A stretch of DNA of 33,154 bases from Schoenoplectus triqueter (Eukaryota; Streptophyta; Magnoliopsida; Poales; Cyperaceae). Position 1 is the stretch's first letter, and each line of letters begins with the position of its first letter. The DNA lies in contig CAXKVV010000202.1 in assembly GCA_964058805.1 (NCBI GenBank), positions 1 through 33,154 on the forward strand, given 5' to 3'. Positions 22,401 through 32,905 of the stretch are shown here, in pieces. Under the pieces are notes generated by a model that was not told where the DNA came from, did not search any database, and worked only from the letters and a program-made list of their open reading frames with translations. A program made the translations under genes and the position numbers.

Positions 22401-22944
22401 TTCGCACCCGTTAAAAGTGTAAATGCATGTTTCGGGTCCCTTTTTACATTTCTAGTTAATGTGCACTCCCGTGATGCACAGTTCGAAATGCAAACGAACG
22501 GCTAATAATTGTTCGATATAGATCAATTGTATTGATGATATACACTGTAATTACCATAATAAGTACCATTCATTGAAAACGGTTAATTAAGAATACATAA
22601 ATAATAGGAGCAGGTTTTAAATTTAAATTTATTATGAGTCGCTCATAAGTTCAAAATTGAATTGATTCAAATATCCCCCTCTTTCCTGCCAAGCTTCAAA
22701 TATGTTTTTGCTCGCCGACATTCTGCCTGGCGCCATCCTCGTCTGGAATTTTTATTTTATTTAAAGAAAAATGCTCGTTAAGGTTGAATTTAAAAAATAT
22801 ATATCACCTCTTATTTATCTAAGTTTCACTTAGTAACTAAAGTGCCAATCTTAAATTACGGATGATCGATACTTACATTATTTTTATATATCAGAGTTGT
22901 AATTCGAGGTATGTTTCGACAATATTAGAGGCGCAAAAAAAGTT
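22401..22944. other. Intergenic DNA, no gene seen
   Basis: It contains two CGGGTCC(C/T)TTTT phrases (near 22386 and 22433), which look like a small local duplication upstream of the Alfin-like promoter. Nothing else is supportable. Confidence 0.4.
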
Positions 22945-23400
22945 ATAATTTGTTTGGTGTTTGATTCAGTTTTAACTCGAGTTCAGTTCATTCGATTAGA
23001 TTTTTTATTAGTTAGATTCGAGTTCGGTCGATAATTTTTTAATGAACCAGTTCGAGTTTAATTCGTAATAGTTTGATTTGTAGTTATTTACATATATTTT
23101 AACTATTTAGTATATAATTATTTTATTATAAAATTAATAAAATATTATTAAATTACTATTAAATTAATAAAAATAGTTATTTTAAAGTTTTAATATAAAA
23201 TTAATAAAATATTAATTATTTTAGCTCGAATTTTCTATGATAATATGAAAATAAATGTAAAAAATTATAATAATTGAGTTCGTCTAGAGTTCAATTTCAA
23301 TTCGAGTTCGAATTAGCTCAAGTTTGATTTAGTTCGAATTTATTTTAAATCAAACTCAAACACTAGCTAGTTTGATCGAGTTCCATTCATTTATAGCCTA
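22945..23400. mobile_element. hAT-like MITE rich in CGAGTT motifs
   Basis: The reverse complement of the right edge reads TAGGCTATAAATGAATGG followed by AACTCGATCAAAC, a familiar terminus of plant hAT-type MITEs with AACTCGA/TTCGAG repeats. The left half contains the inverted theme (GTGTTTGATTCAG, AACTCGAGTTCAG, TTCGAGTTCGG). The left boundary is not sharp. It has no coding capacity. Confidence 0.45.
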
Positions 23401-23429
23401 GACAAAATGATCTTAAATAAATAATTAAA

Positions 23430-23735
23430 AATATAAAATATAAAATTTATTTAATAACACTTCATTGAAGAAAATTTTAAACACAATTATTTAAATGTTA
23501 TATATAAAAAGAATCATAAAAAAGGATCATTTTAATAGTTATATTTCACCTTAAATATATCACACATATTATTTTAAATGAGAGGAGAAAAAACTAATCA
23601 TTGGCATCAAATAAATAGAAAGATTTAAATAAATCAATAATAAAAAAGTTTTAATAATGTGATATATGTGAGAGGTTGAAAGACCAAAAAAATGTTAAAC
23701 TTCTTTATGAAGTACAATATAATATTGTACACGGT
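23430..23735 (-). repeat. Dispersed AT-rich repeat, copy B (inverted relative to copy A)
   Basis: Read on the minus strand it shows the same landmarks as 5995-6240: AAGAAGTTTAAC, CTCACATATATCACATTA, TTTTCTCCTCTCATT, AATAATATGTGTGATATATT, AAGGTGAAATATAAC and TTAAAATGATC. The two copies are diverged but collinear. It abuts the MITE ending at 23400. Confidence 0.5.
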
Positions 23736-24540
23736 CTTTTTATGCCACATCAATGATTTCACTAATTATTTCTCGACAAATCATAACAACTTCATTTTTT
23801 TGACCGTTGCGTTTAGTGATTTGTTTTCACATTCTGACCAGCGTTATTAAAACCGGACTGGGCCGGATAGTTGGATCCCAAAAAAACCGCCTCTTCTTTG
23901 ACTGTCAAACCGAGCAGCCCTTCGTCCCGACCTTGATGCATTCGCTATGCACTACCCATCCTGAAGCTTACTCGAATATTTAAGGACCCTGGTCTGTCTC
24001 CTCGATTAGAAACAGAGGCTGCTTTCTACTTGTGAAGTCATTGATGAAGGAAATGAATGAGAATAGCAAAACAGTCCTGACCCACGCACGACCACCAACC
24101 CGACCTTGACGGGAGCCGAGACATCACCTGACTCTTCACCTACCTCTCGTTGCTGCCTTGATTTGTTGGTACGACTTCTGAACCCAGTTTCTTTTCTGTT
24201 TTGCTCATAGAATGTATGTGTATGTCGTCGAGCGGCAGGTGGCTGAGCCTCATGCCTTTGCTTTCCTTCGGCCGGTTGCTGTATATTAGTCCTGATTTAT
24301 GTCGCTAGTGTAGTCTGATATACTCTTCTACCAGGCCCCAGTTCAGTTACTGGTTTGATTTGATTCTTAAAATATGGCTGATTTGCCATTACTAGGCATA
24401 TCCCTCGTTGCTGGCCCTGTTTCCAATACTGATTGTCTATGGCTTGATATGGGTTGATACTAGATGGTTGTCTGGTTCTGTTTATGTGCTGGTTAATTCA
24501 TGTTTTGGCTAGTGTGCTGTTTTGGGTAAGTTAAGTCTTT
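23736..24540. other. GC-richer unassigned block
   Basis: From about 23830 to 24540 the base composition is clearly less AT-rich than on either side, and the sequence has no long low-complexity runs. No open frame of useful length carries a domain I know. It could be an old retroelement piece, an untranslated exon or a decayed gene. Its edges are sharp enough to suggest an insertion, but no terminal repeats were found. Confidence 0.35.
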
Positions 24541-26165
24541 ATTTTGCTAATTATACTATCCTGTTTAGGGGTCTGCAACGAAAGGGAAGAAATGATTAGA
24601 ATGAGATACGTAAAGGCTATGTTAATAAATCATACTCTCTACATTAACATTATTAATTATTTATATGTTTGGATAAAATTCCTCCCTGATTCTTGTTTGA
24701 TATCTATATGTGTAAACATGTCTCCTAATATAACGTACATCATACATGTAAGTTGATATTTTACGTGATAATAACAAGTATAATTAATTACATAATCATA
24801 GTTAATAAATTATTTTAGAACCATAATAGTTAGACTAAAACGATTACGAAATAGTCAACTGACCTCCTTAAAATTAATTAGTTGTGAAATTATATAAGTA
24901 TAAAAAAAATAATATAATATATTTTCCTAATAATAGAAATAATTATAATATAACATAAAACCCATTACCCATTACGATTATAAGGACATAGATAAGATCA
25001 AGTAATCAACTATGTACAGGAAATATGTGCATTTAAAAATAAAATTGTTATCAAACAATAAATGTACATGTTTTCTAATTACTAATACTAATGATCATTA
25101 CAAATAAATAGAAAAGAGAAATTACTAAAATGAAAGACATCTATTATTACACAAATAATTAAATATTACTTAAAATAATAAATTATTTTAATATTTTATA
25201 AATAATGCTTCTAAGAACCACATTAACAAAATAATTAAACAAATATCATTTTAGTATAAATTAACAAATACATTGGTTATTATAATAATATCTATAAAGA
25301 TGCTATAAATTATATAGTAACAAATTTCTTTATTTTAAAAAGATGACAATGATAAAGATAATATAATATAACTTTTCACCTAAATTCATCTCTTTATATC
25401 TTCATAGCACTGATACTAAGGATATTATAATATAAATTCATATATAAGTCAAATTTTCTTTTAACCATGGTAATGATATGGATAGTTTAATAAGAACTTT
25501 TAATATTTATTTATCTATTTTCAACATTTATAAAAATAAGGATAATATAAATATGAGATTATAAATTGATCAGTTTCTCTATTTTAATAATTAGAATAAT
25601 ACCAAATGTATTAACAACAAAGTATTATATATTAATCAATTTCTCTATTTGTTTAATTTTAATTTTTGTTTATTTCTTCTTGTTCCATTGTAGCTTGTAA
25701 ATGTAATCAAATTAAATGAATAAAATAAATTATTGATTTATGCTTGTAATATTCTGTCTTTGGAATTTTTTTTTACAATTTAACGACAAATTAAAATTTT
25801 AGACTATCGAACAGCGAACCTTCAAGATTCCCAAAAATTAAGAAATACATTATAAAAATAATAAACACCAAAACTTAGAAAAAAAACAGATTAAATAAAG
25901 ATAAATAATTAAAAACACGAACTCCGAACAAAAATAAGGAAAAGATGTATAAAAGTGGATTAATGGTAAAACACAATAAGATCGATAAAAATGTGACAAA
26001 CGAACATTCTGGCACCTTATAAATACAGCAAAAATGCTATCAAAATTTTATGATAAAAAGATGCCTAAACCGAGCGAACGCTAATCGAAATACCATTTGT
26101 AAATTAAATATAAATTATAAAATAAATCACGTTAAAACTAATAAACACTTAATTTAAATTAATAA
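24541..26165. other. Very AT-rich intergenic DNA, no gene seen
   Basis: This is dominated by AATAAT/TTATAA sequence. The short frame at 24544-24756 has no domain. Repeated phrases such as GATAATATAA and TTTCTCTATTTTAA (25330-25650) suggest local duplications that were not resolved into units. Confidence 0.5.
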
Positions 26166-28015
26166 TAGGTGATATATCTGACTCAGATCCACTTACGGAG
26201 TACGAAATCGATCCTGGCCTCACTTACGCAGGCGTCGACCTCGAGACGGCGCGACCTACCTCCAGAATAGAGCGACTCTGCGATACTCGTCAGCTCTCAG
26301 GTACGGGTTCATGGGATTTAAGTTTTTTCTTCAAAAATAGGAACCCAAACCCGAAAATAAATGTTTTTCAAAAAAAGTAAATTGAACTACGGTATTTTGA
26401 ACAAAACACTATTTAGAGACCAAATTTGATCTATCATTTGCATCTGATAACTGACCAGCGTATTTGAGATTTACCCACATTTACATATCATTGCATGTCA
26501 TATTGCACGTAGACAGGATAGGAGTAGGACTCAGAAATTAGTCCCGAGATAAGATTAGATTAGAATTAAATAATCAAAATTATAGATTATAATTATTAGG
26601 ATAATATTATTACTATCACTAATTATTAATTTAGTTAGGTAATTAAATCATACATTAAATACATGGAAATGCTAAGAGACGGGCCGGATAATCTCAGTCT
26701 GAAGTTGTCTTATATAACCAAACCGTTACGGTTACGTATGGTGACCCATAGGTCCGTGGGACCCACCGATTTGTATATACACTGTACACCTCTGTCGGTC
26801 GGTTATTCACCGACCTCATCATTTGACGGGTTCAACCGTGTCAGAGTATTTTATTTTTTATTAATATTATATTATTATGCTGTATATGATTTGATTTTAA
26901 ATTTAATTGAGCGATTAGGATGGATATGACATTCAGTGTTTAGTGTGAGCGGTCATATTCGAGTTTGGAGCCTACTTCATTTTATTATATTATTTTATTT
27001 AGCCAGTTTATTTAAAATCTCGGTATGTCTGAAGAGCTTTTCTCCTTTGGCCCCTGGTTGGTACAAAGATGCTCCCATTTGTTATTATATTCATTTTATA
27101 ATTTCACGGTAGTTATCTCATTTTGGCGATATGGCAACTGAAGTCATACTATAATCTAATTGTTTTTATTTTATAAGGTGAATTATCAGATTTAGCAAAC
27201 CAGAGTACGTATTTTCGCATGCTCACTATTCTAAGGCGTTATCACCCCGGAAGTCTGAATTGTTTGTTTATGCGGCATTGGCGTCATATAAATATAAAAT
27301 CTTAAGTTCGTAAGTTGGGTCGCTTGTAGCGTCCTCTTAGGCAAGGCCTAAGTTCATAAGTTAGGACGCTGGTGGCGTCCATTTGGTATAGATCTGGTAA
27401 TTTATAAATTGGATATTTATTTCAGGTGATTTATTCTCATATCTTATATTATATATTATTATTTCATAAATTTTCTATTTTGAGTTTCCTTATCATTTCA
27501 TGTCATAGCATTTAGACATTTTTTCACAAAATGTGCATACAAATATTATTATATTCATATATGATTATTATATTATATTAAAACACAAGTATCGGTATTT
27601 CGGTCCAATTTAGGAAAGAATATCAAATCTTAAGGCTATATTTAAATCCGTACTGAGTAATTTTTAAATTACTCAAGTTTTCACGATGGTTGTGGTATCC
27701 AGATTTATAGGTGCCGAATTTATCTTGATGAGAGTGCTAGATGCAGTTCTGCGTGATGACAGAGGTGTTTTGCCACATCAGTATGTGAACAAAGTAATTT
27801 TGATTTGGATTCATCGGGTTTCGGGTTTCGGGTTTTCGTTCTTTCTTTTGTGATTTTATTTGAGAGATTTTTGCTGCCCATTCCGATGGAGTCAGCTTCA
27901 TCGATGTAGGCGTTGTATTCTTATTGTTTATTCTGGATTGTATATTATCTTGTACTTATTATTTTTATTGTTATGTTTATTCAGTGGTGGCTACAAAACT
28001 CACCGAGCAGCTTGA
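26166..28015. mobile_element. Probable non-coding LTR-retrotransposon (Ty3/gypsy-like) remnant
   Basis: The block has higher GC, dense TTTTATTATATTATT spacers, GGGCCGGATAATCTCAGTC, GTGGGACCCACCGATTTGTA and GTGGTGGCTACAAAACTCACC near its right side. This last phrase and the general texture resemble LTRs of plant gypsy elements of the Tekay/Del kind. No gag or pol coding sequence is visible, nor a primer-binding site or matched pair of repeats, so it could be a solo LTR or an internal non-coding fragment. The boundaries follow changes in composition. Confidence 0.35.
27303..27394. repeat. Imperfect 46-bp tandem repeat
   Basis: TAAGTTCGTAAGTTGGGTCGCT...GCGTCC (27303) is repeated as TAAGTTCATAAGTTAGGACGCT...GCGTCC (27349). 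The unit is 46 bp with a handful of differences and lies inside the putative LTR-derived block. Confidence 0.65.
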
Positions 28016-28029
28016 TATTTCCCCATTCG

Positions 28030-29118
28030 TGTAGCCACAACCCTAATTAACACTCCCCACACCTAATCCTCTGCATGCACACCCTAGAACTGCCTGATCC
28101 GCACAAATGCCCTCAACAGCGTGAACTAGCTGCAGAGAGGAGCTGTGAGTAGAGCTGAGGACCGGAGGCAAAGCCAAACCGGAGACACCTCTCTCATAAA
28201 CGGATCTGAGTAGCAAAGCCAAATCACCAACATAAGCAAGGACGAACAACAGGATGAGCTGACCAACCCCTTTGCTCATTGGGCCCGTGACCTTGACCCC
28301 TTCCCCATCGACCATGGACGTTTACACATCAAATTCAACTCACACTTGTCGCCTCCCATACTATTCCCTAAGATTGAAGGTCATGGTAGGTTGGCAGCCC
28401 TACAAAGCTTCGGCCTGAGCTCCTTGCAAAGTTTGCCAAGTTGTGAGCTACAACTGTGTCAGCGTTGGCAAGTAACAGATTTGCACTGGCTAGTCCCGCC
28501 TGGCAGCCTCATGAATTCTTCGTCGACATGAGAAGGCAACTCGTGCTCCTCTCCAGCAAGGTATGTCCACATCTTGTTCTTCCTATAAAAATTTGACAAC
28601 AAGTTGACAGTATGTGGAAATAATGCTTGGATTTTGGAACCAGGGAGAGCCTCACTCCCTCAGTGCCATCTGGACAACACCTCCACTGGTATGAAGTAGA
28701 CGAGTTGAACCTAGCTAGAACACATATAGAACAACATGCGTACTCTCGCCTTTCCACCTTGATCGAAAGAGGCATCCACCACACCATATGCTAAGGTTAG
28801 ACCTTTTATTCCTTGCAAATGTATCCTCTCTAGTGCCATTGCTGAGCATTTAGGGCAAAATAGGCATCAAGGGTTGGGATTAAGGGACTCTCCTAGTGAT
28901 TCAGGTTTGTGCCAGGGTTATTGCTTGATGGATAATGCCATTGGGCTGGGTAGGGTATTTTCAAACACAAATCTGTTACGGGTTTTTTAGAATTCCCATG
29001 TTATGTAATCAGCCAAGCTTTTTTGCTCTTCATTTAGGTTGGAAAATATGGATATTATGGCACTTTTAACCTCTATGGGCAACTCTAACGTTTTGATATG
29101 TAATGGCAAACAGTACCA
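28030..29118 (-). pseudogene. LINE (non-LTR retrotransposon) remnant, 3' part: post-zf-RVT linker and RNase H-like end
   Basis: On the minus strand, from 29118 downward, the frame reads AWYCLPLHIKTLELPIEVKS and then LNEEQKSLADYITWEF, a stop, and NRFVFENTLPSPMALSIKQ. This is the usual linker between the zf-RVT motif and the RNase H domain in plant LINE ORF2. Further on, YGVVDASFDQGGKARVRMLF (about 28730-28790) resembles the first RNase H strand with its Asp, and ANLLLANADTVVAHNLANFA (about 28420-28480) is a typical ORF2 C-terminus. Several stops and shifts intervene. 28030-28380 is GC-richer and probably the LINE 3' tail (inference). The remnant is continuous with the segment at 32536-32905; the hAT element inserted between them. 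Confidence 0.75.
29111..29118. repeat. Left 8-bp target-site duplication of the hAT element
   Basis: CAGTACCA (minus strand TGGTACTG, encoding Trp-Tyr in the LINE) lies immediately before the GGCTATAGTGG terminus. The same 8 bp is at 32536-32543. Confidence 0.8.
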
Positions 29119-29137
29119 GGCTATAGTGGTTTGCTTA

Positions 29138-29355
29138 TACCCGTCGGGTACAATTCGTATCCGCTTACCCATACCCATTACCCGGGGTACCTGTACCCGT
29201 GCCCGGGTATAGACGGGTACACGGGTACGGGTATGAGATGGGCCGGTCAGCGTTTTTTCGGAAAAAACTCATCGTACCTGTACCCGCCTACCCACCGAGT
29301 ACAACCCGTGTACCCGCCCTCCCGTACTCGCCTACCCGTACCTATCTACCCGTGA
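29138..29355. repeat. Left subterminal CCCGTA/CGGGTA array of the hAT element
   Basis: About 200 bp are made of ACCCGTA, TACCCGCC, CGGGTACA and similar units in both orientations, far more GC-rich than the surroundings. Such arrays next to hAT ends are the usual binding sites for the N-terminal zinc finger of the transposase (family knowledge). The reading frame at 29131-29355 is just this repeat translated. Confidence 0.75.
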
Positions 29356-29481
29356 CCCGCCAAAAAATTTAAAATTCAAAAAATTTCCCCTCGAAAACTG
29401 TTAACCCGTATGGACTCGTTAAGCTGCTGTTTTTCAATTTTTTTTATAAATTTTAAATTTTATTCTCTCCAATTAAAACTC

Positions 29482-29488
29482 TATAAAT
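29482..29488 (+). promoter_or_regulatory. TATA box of the hAT transposase (probable)
   Basis: TATAAAT sits after the left GC-rich array and is followed 25-45 bp later by a CT-rich CCTCTTCCTCTCAAC stretch, the usual look of a plant transposon core promoter and leader. The activity cannot be judged. Confidence 0.4.
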
Positions 29489-29744
29489 GCATCCCTCTTC
29501 CTCTCAACATTTTCACCTTCTCTCAATCTCTCAATCTTTTATTCTCTCAATATAATATTATTCTCAATTTTTAAATTTATTGTTCCAAAAAATATAGTTA
29601 TAAAAATACGCTAACGGAATTACGAAGGTATCAAAATTACGAAGTTCGGCGTCTCCCGCAAGATTTTTCGATGAGAATTAAAAGTTACATTTATTTCATG
29701 TTATATTATTCTCTATAAATTTAGTATATATTAATTTATATTTA

Positions 29745-30170
29745 TATGTGAAGTAATTATATTTATTTTGAATATTCTAGATTTTAATTTTTAAATTCGG
29801 ATTTATTTTTAATAGGTTAAAAAAATAGGTTAGAATTATTTTTTTGAATATGTGAAGTAATTAGATTTATTTTGAATATGTTAGATTTTAATTTTAAATT
29901 CAGATTTATTTTTAATAGATTACAAAAATAGGTTAGAATTATATTTTTGAATATGTGAAGTAATTAGATTTATTTTGAATAGGTTAGATTTTAATTTTTA
30001 AATTCGAATTTAATTTTTAAATTCGAATTTAATTTTAATATGTTAAGAAAATAGGTTATTTTTAGTTTTTTGAATATGTAAAGTAATTATATTTGTTTTG
30101 AATATGTTCGATTTTAATTTTTAAATTGGATTTATTTTTAATAGGTTACAAAAATAGGTTAGAATTATTT
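29745..30170 (+). repeat. ~103-bp AT-rich tandem array, about four copies
   Basis: Units open with TATGTGAAGTAATTA at 29745, 29849, 29952 and (as TATGTAAAG) 30075, giving steps of 104, 103 and 123 bp. The longer last step contains an extra 17-bp duplication (AAATTCGAATTTAATTT twice). Each unit ends with AATAGGTTA(G)AATTATTTTT. The last unit runs straight into transposase coding sequence at about 30170. Confidence 0.85.
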
Positions 30171-31670
30171 TTCCGAGCTATATTTGAATATCAAAACAAT
30201 AAGGTCTCAATTACCTCTGATATATGGACTGCCGGTAAACATGGTTTTGGGTACTCTTGTGTTACCGGTCATTGGATCGATGATCAGTGGGTATTACAAA
30301 AAATGATATTAAGTTTTAGAGTGTTGGATTCCCCATACACTGCAAATATAATTTCCAAATCCATTATTGAGGTTTTACAAGAATATAATCTTAAGAAGGA
30401 TATGGATAACAAGGTTTTTTCTATATCTTTCGATAATGCTAGCAACAATATAGCTTCCATTGATATTTTTAAACGGTCACTAAACCCAATTATAAATGGT
30501 GCAATGTTTCACCAAAAGTGTGTTTGCCACATACTTAACCTTGTTGTGAAGGCGGGCCTTAAAACAGAAACAGTGAAACTATTGATAATTAAATTTAAGG
30601 ATCCTTTGAACCACATTGTTTCAAATCAAGAAAGAAAATAACGGTTCGCATTGATTTGCGTCAACTATGGATTAAGCAAGTTGAGAGTTCCTTGGGATAT
30701 AGATATCCGTTGGAACTCTACCTATAGCTTTTTGCACCGATGTCTTCCTTATCATACTGTTATTGGGGAGTTTTTGAGAAACTCCACCCCAGAGAGAATG
30801 GCATTGGAACTCAGCGTTGAGGAATGAGAGCAACTAGAAAGACTTCGAAAATTTCTAAAAACTTTTTTTAAAGCAACCGTCGAACTATCATGCTCGTACT
30901 CACCGACTTCATTTGAGTTGCTGAAATATCTCTATAGCATCTCCAAGGTGTATCGTGAATTGAAACAGGCCGAAACCCATGATAAATCTCTCACGCCGAT
31001 CGTAGATGCCATGAAACAAAAATTTCTAAAATATTGAGAAGATATATTCCTCCTGGCCATCATCGCAAGCTGCCTCAATCCGGCATACAAGAAGTATTAC
31101 ACAATCAGAATGGTTCAAACATACGTGAATTCGAAGTTCAATGAGATGTTTAATATATACAACTCAAGAATTATTGACAACCAAAATCCGTCTTCGTCCC
31201 GCCACGCCCCTAGGTAAGAATATAAATTACATATATTTTTAATATTCATTATTTATAATATGATAATTATTTGTCTACTAATTATTTTCTTTAATAGTTT
31301 CACTTCCAGGAGCACTAGCAGTGGTGAATTGTTAGCAGATTTCTAATCGGAAAGCACACCGCACACATCCACAAATGAGTTATTGAGCTATAAATCGATG
31401 CTTAACGAAAATGAAGATGTTTACATCATGACGCAGTGGAATAGAAATGTAAGGGACTATCCAACGCTGGCGATGATGGCCCGCGACGTATTTACCGTAC
31501 ATGTGTCAATCGTTCCTTCTGAAAGTTACTTTAGTTCGGCGAACAGGATTCTCTCCGATAAACGTAGTAAGTTGGGTGCACATATTTTTGAGAGACTTGT
31601 GTGCTTGAAAGATTAGATTGATGCTGAGAAGCGCAATCAATATCGAGATCAACCATAATCATCCGGTGTC
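30170..31670 (+). pseudogene. hAT transposase pseudogene (5' end missing)
   Basis: In normal elements this protein binds the element ends and cuts and pastes it. Seen here: VSITSDIWTAGKHGFGYSCV (about 30200-30260) is the start of the RNase-H-like catalytic fold with its first Asp, followed by DNASNN (second Asp), and CVCHILNLVVKAGL. After a shift near 30640 the frame goes on with RWNSTYSFLHR and the insertion-domain helices, a stop, and ASCLNPAYKK. A GT-AG intron of 84 nt at 31214-31297 fits. The C-terminal dimerisation (hATC) motif YPTLAMMARDVFTVHVSIVP and then SSANRILSDKRSKL lies at 31450-31580. The first ~150-200 residues, including the BED zinc finger, are gone, replaced by the tandem array. 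Four or more lesions make it inactive. Confidence 0.85.
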
Positions 31671-32329
31671 GAGACTGAAGAAAGCGGTACCGAGCCGCGG
31701 CGGGGTTATAATTCGACTTCAGACGGTGCGGAAGAGAGCGAGCAATGATACATGAATGTGAACTATTAGATATATAGAAAATAGTGTCGGTATTAATCTC
31801 TAACCTCCTTTAATCTTTATGGTTATTTTTTAAATTATAAATTTCTAAACATTTCAATTAGTTTTTAAATTATTTATTTTAAAGAAAATTATTAACAAAA
31901 AAAGTTAGAACTCTGCCTATGTTATTTTACATAGCCGATCCCAACCCCGGACTAAAAGAGGAGGATAACTTTTATTTTTTAATCTATTATTTTAAAATAA
32001 TTCAAAATTATTTTTAAAGTAATTGATTTAATAAATTTTTTATTTATATTTTACTGTTTTAAATTAATTGATTTAAAATATTTTTTATTTATATTTTAAA
32101 CGTTCATTTTAAATTTTTGATCTATTTTTTTATTTAATTTATTATTTTAAAATAATTCAAAAAAATGAACATTTAGAAAATATATTATTCTTTTAAAATG
32201 AACATTTAGATTTGTACTTAGCCGAAATGATATTATTCAGATTTTACGACATTGCAAAATAAAAAATATATTTGTAAAATAAAAACAACAAAATAAAAAA
32301 AACGGCAAACAAAAACAAACAAACAAAAT
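31671..32329. other. hAT 3' region, AT-rich, non-coding
   Basis: After the hATC motif there is an acidic tail remnant and then a strongly AT-rich stretch with repeated TTATTTTAAAATAATTCAAAA phrases (near 31980 and 32145), a short internal duplication. No gene is seen. Confidence 0.55.
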
Positions 32330-32530
32330 TCTGTACCTGTACCCGTCTACCCGTGCCCGTACCCGTACCCGTGCCCGTGCCCTTACCCGTGCTCGATTAC
32401 CCCTGTACTCGTGGTACCCGTGTACCCGCGACGGGCACGGATAGGGTACAATTTTGAAAAAAAAAAACCATCTATCCGTGCCCGTTCTACCCGCCGCTCG
32501 CCGCGGGTGTACCCAGCCCGTACCCGCCGG
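32330..32530. repeat. Right subterminal CCCGTA array of the hAT element
   Basis: GTACCCGT/GTGCCCGT units recur from 32333 to 32525, mirroring the array at the left end. The Arg/Val/Gly-rich minus-strand frames over this segment (32237-32616) are translations of the repeat and not genes. Confidence 0.75.
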
Positions 32531-32535
32531 CAAAA

Positions 32536-32543
32536 CAGTACCA
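32536..32543. repeat. Right 8-bp target-site duplication of the hAT element
   Basis: CAGTACCA follows the GCCGGCAAAA end of the element and opens the 5' half of the interrupted LINE on the minus strand. Confidence 0.8.
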
Positions 32544-32905
32544 AGCTGCTCTTGCAAAAGAGCAGATAAAGACCATATGATGGGTACTCTCGTCCTCCAT
32601 GCCACACAACGGGCAAATAGGTGAGATTCTAGCCATTCTCCTGTCGAGTTCTTGCATTACCTGTAAAGCCCCTTGTCCCAGTCTCCATAAAAATAATTTT
32701 ACCTTTGGAAGCAAACTTGCATCCCAAACTCCTTGCCAATAGAGACTAGGTGTACCAACCTCATTGAACTAAGCATACTCAATTAATTTGTCATATCCGG
32801 ATTTCACTGTATAAATTTCAGATTTCGTACCCTTCCAAACGATTTTGTCTCTCATGCCCGAGTCAGAATTCGGTAGCTCAGATAGCTGATTTATTGTATA
32901 ATCTC
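32536..32905 (-). pseudogene. LINE remnant, 5' part: zf-RVT region
   Basis: Minus-strand translation: TINQLSELPNSDSGMRDKIV and YTVKSGYDKLIEYA, a stop, then ASLLPKVKLFLWRLGQGALQ, RRMARISPICPLCGMEDEST and HHMVFICSFARAAWY. This is the reverse-transcriptase zinc-binding (zf-RVT) region typical of plant non-LTR elements, with the Cys-x2-Cys and HHxxxxxC ligands (CPLC, HHMVFIC) all present. The frame stops at the hAT insertion point and resumes at 29118. No reverse transcriptase core is in the window; the upstream side is cut off by a MITE near 32905. Confidence 0.8.

Larger units (their letters stand above)
29119..32535 (+). mobile_element. hAT transposon (3.4 kb) inserted in the LINE remnant
   Basis: The 8-bp CAGTACCA is at 29111-29118 and 32536-32543 on either side; deleting the element and one copy restores the LINE reading (…RAAWYCLPL…), which fixes the insertion point. 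The left end reads GGCTATAGTGGTTTGC, and the right end (reverse complement) TTTTGCCGGCGGGTACGG. They share the TTTGC...CGGGTAC core but the outermost bases do not pair fully, so one end is probably trimmed or mutated. Both ends carry dense CCCGTA/CGGGTA repeats. The inside holds a hAT transposase pseudogene on the plus strand. Because it splits the LINE, it arrived after the LINE. Confidence 0.85.

Noticed and set aside
26166..28015. Intact LTR retrotransposon
   Set aside because: No gag/pol coding sequence, no paired LTRs, no primer-binding site; only a general resemblance to plant gypsy LTR sequence.
28043..28315. Minus-strand 90-residue frame as a host gene
   Set aside because: It lies directly after the LINE ORF2 C-terminus and more likely is its 3' tail; no domain of its own.
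29131..29355. Pro/Tyr-rich plus-strand frame (cell-wall protein-like)
   Set aside because: Translation of the CCCGTA subterminal repeat array of the hAT element, not an extensin-like gene.
32237..32616. Arg/Val-rich minus-strand frames
   Set aside because: Translations of the right-hand CCCGTA array of the hAT element; only the zf-RVT part beyond 32536 is meaningful.
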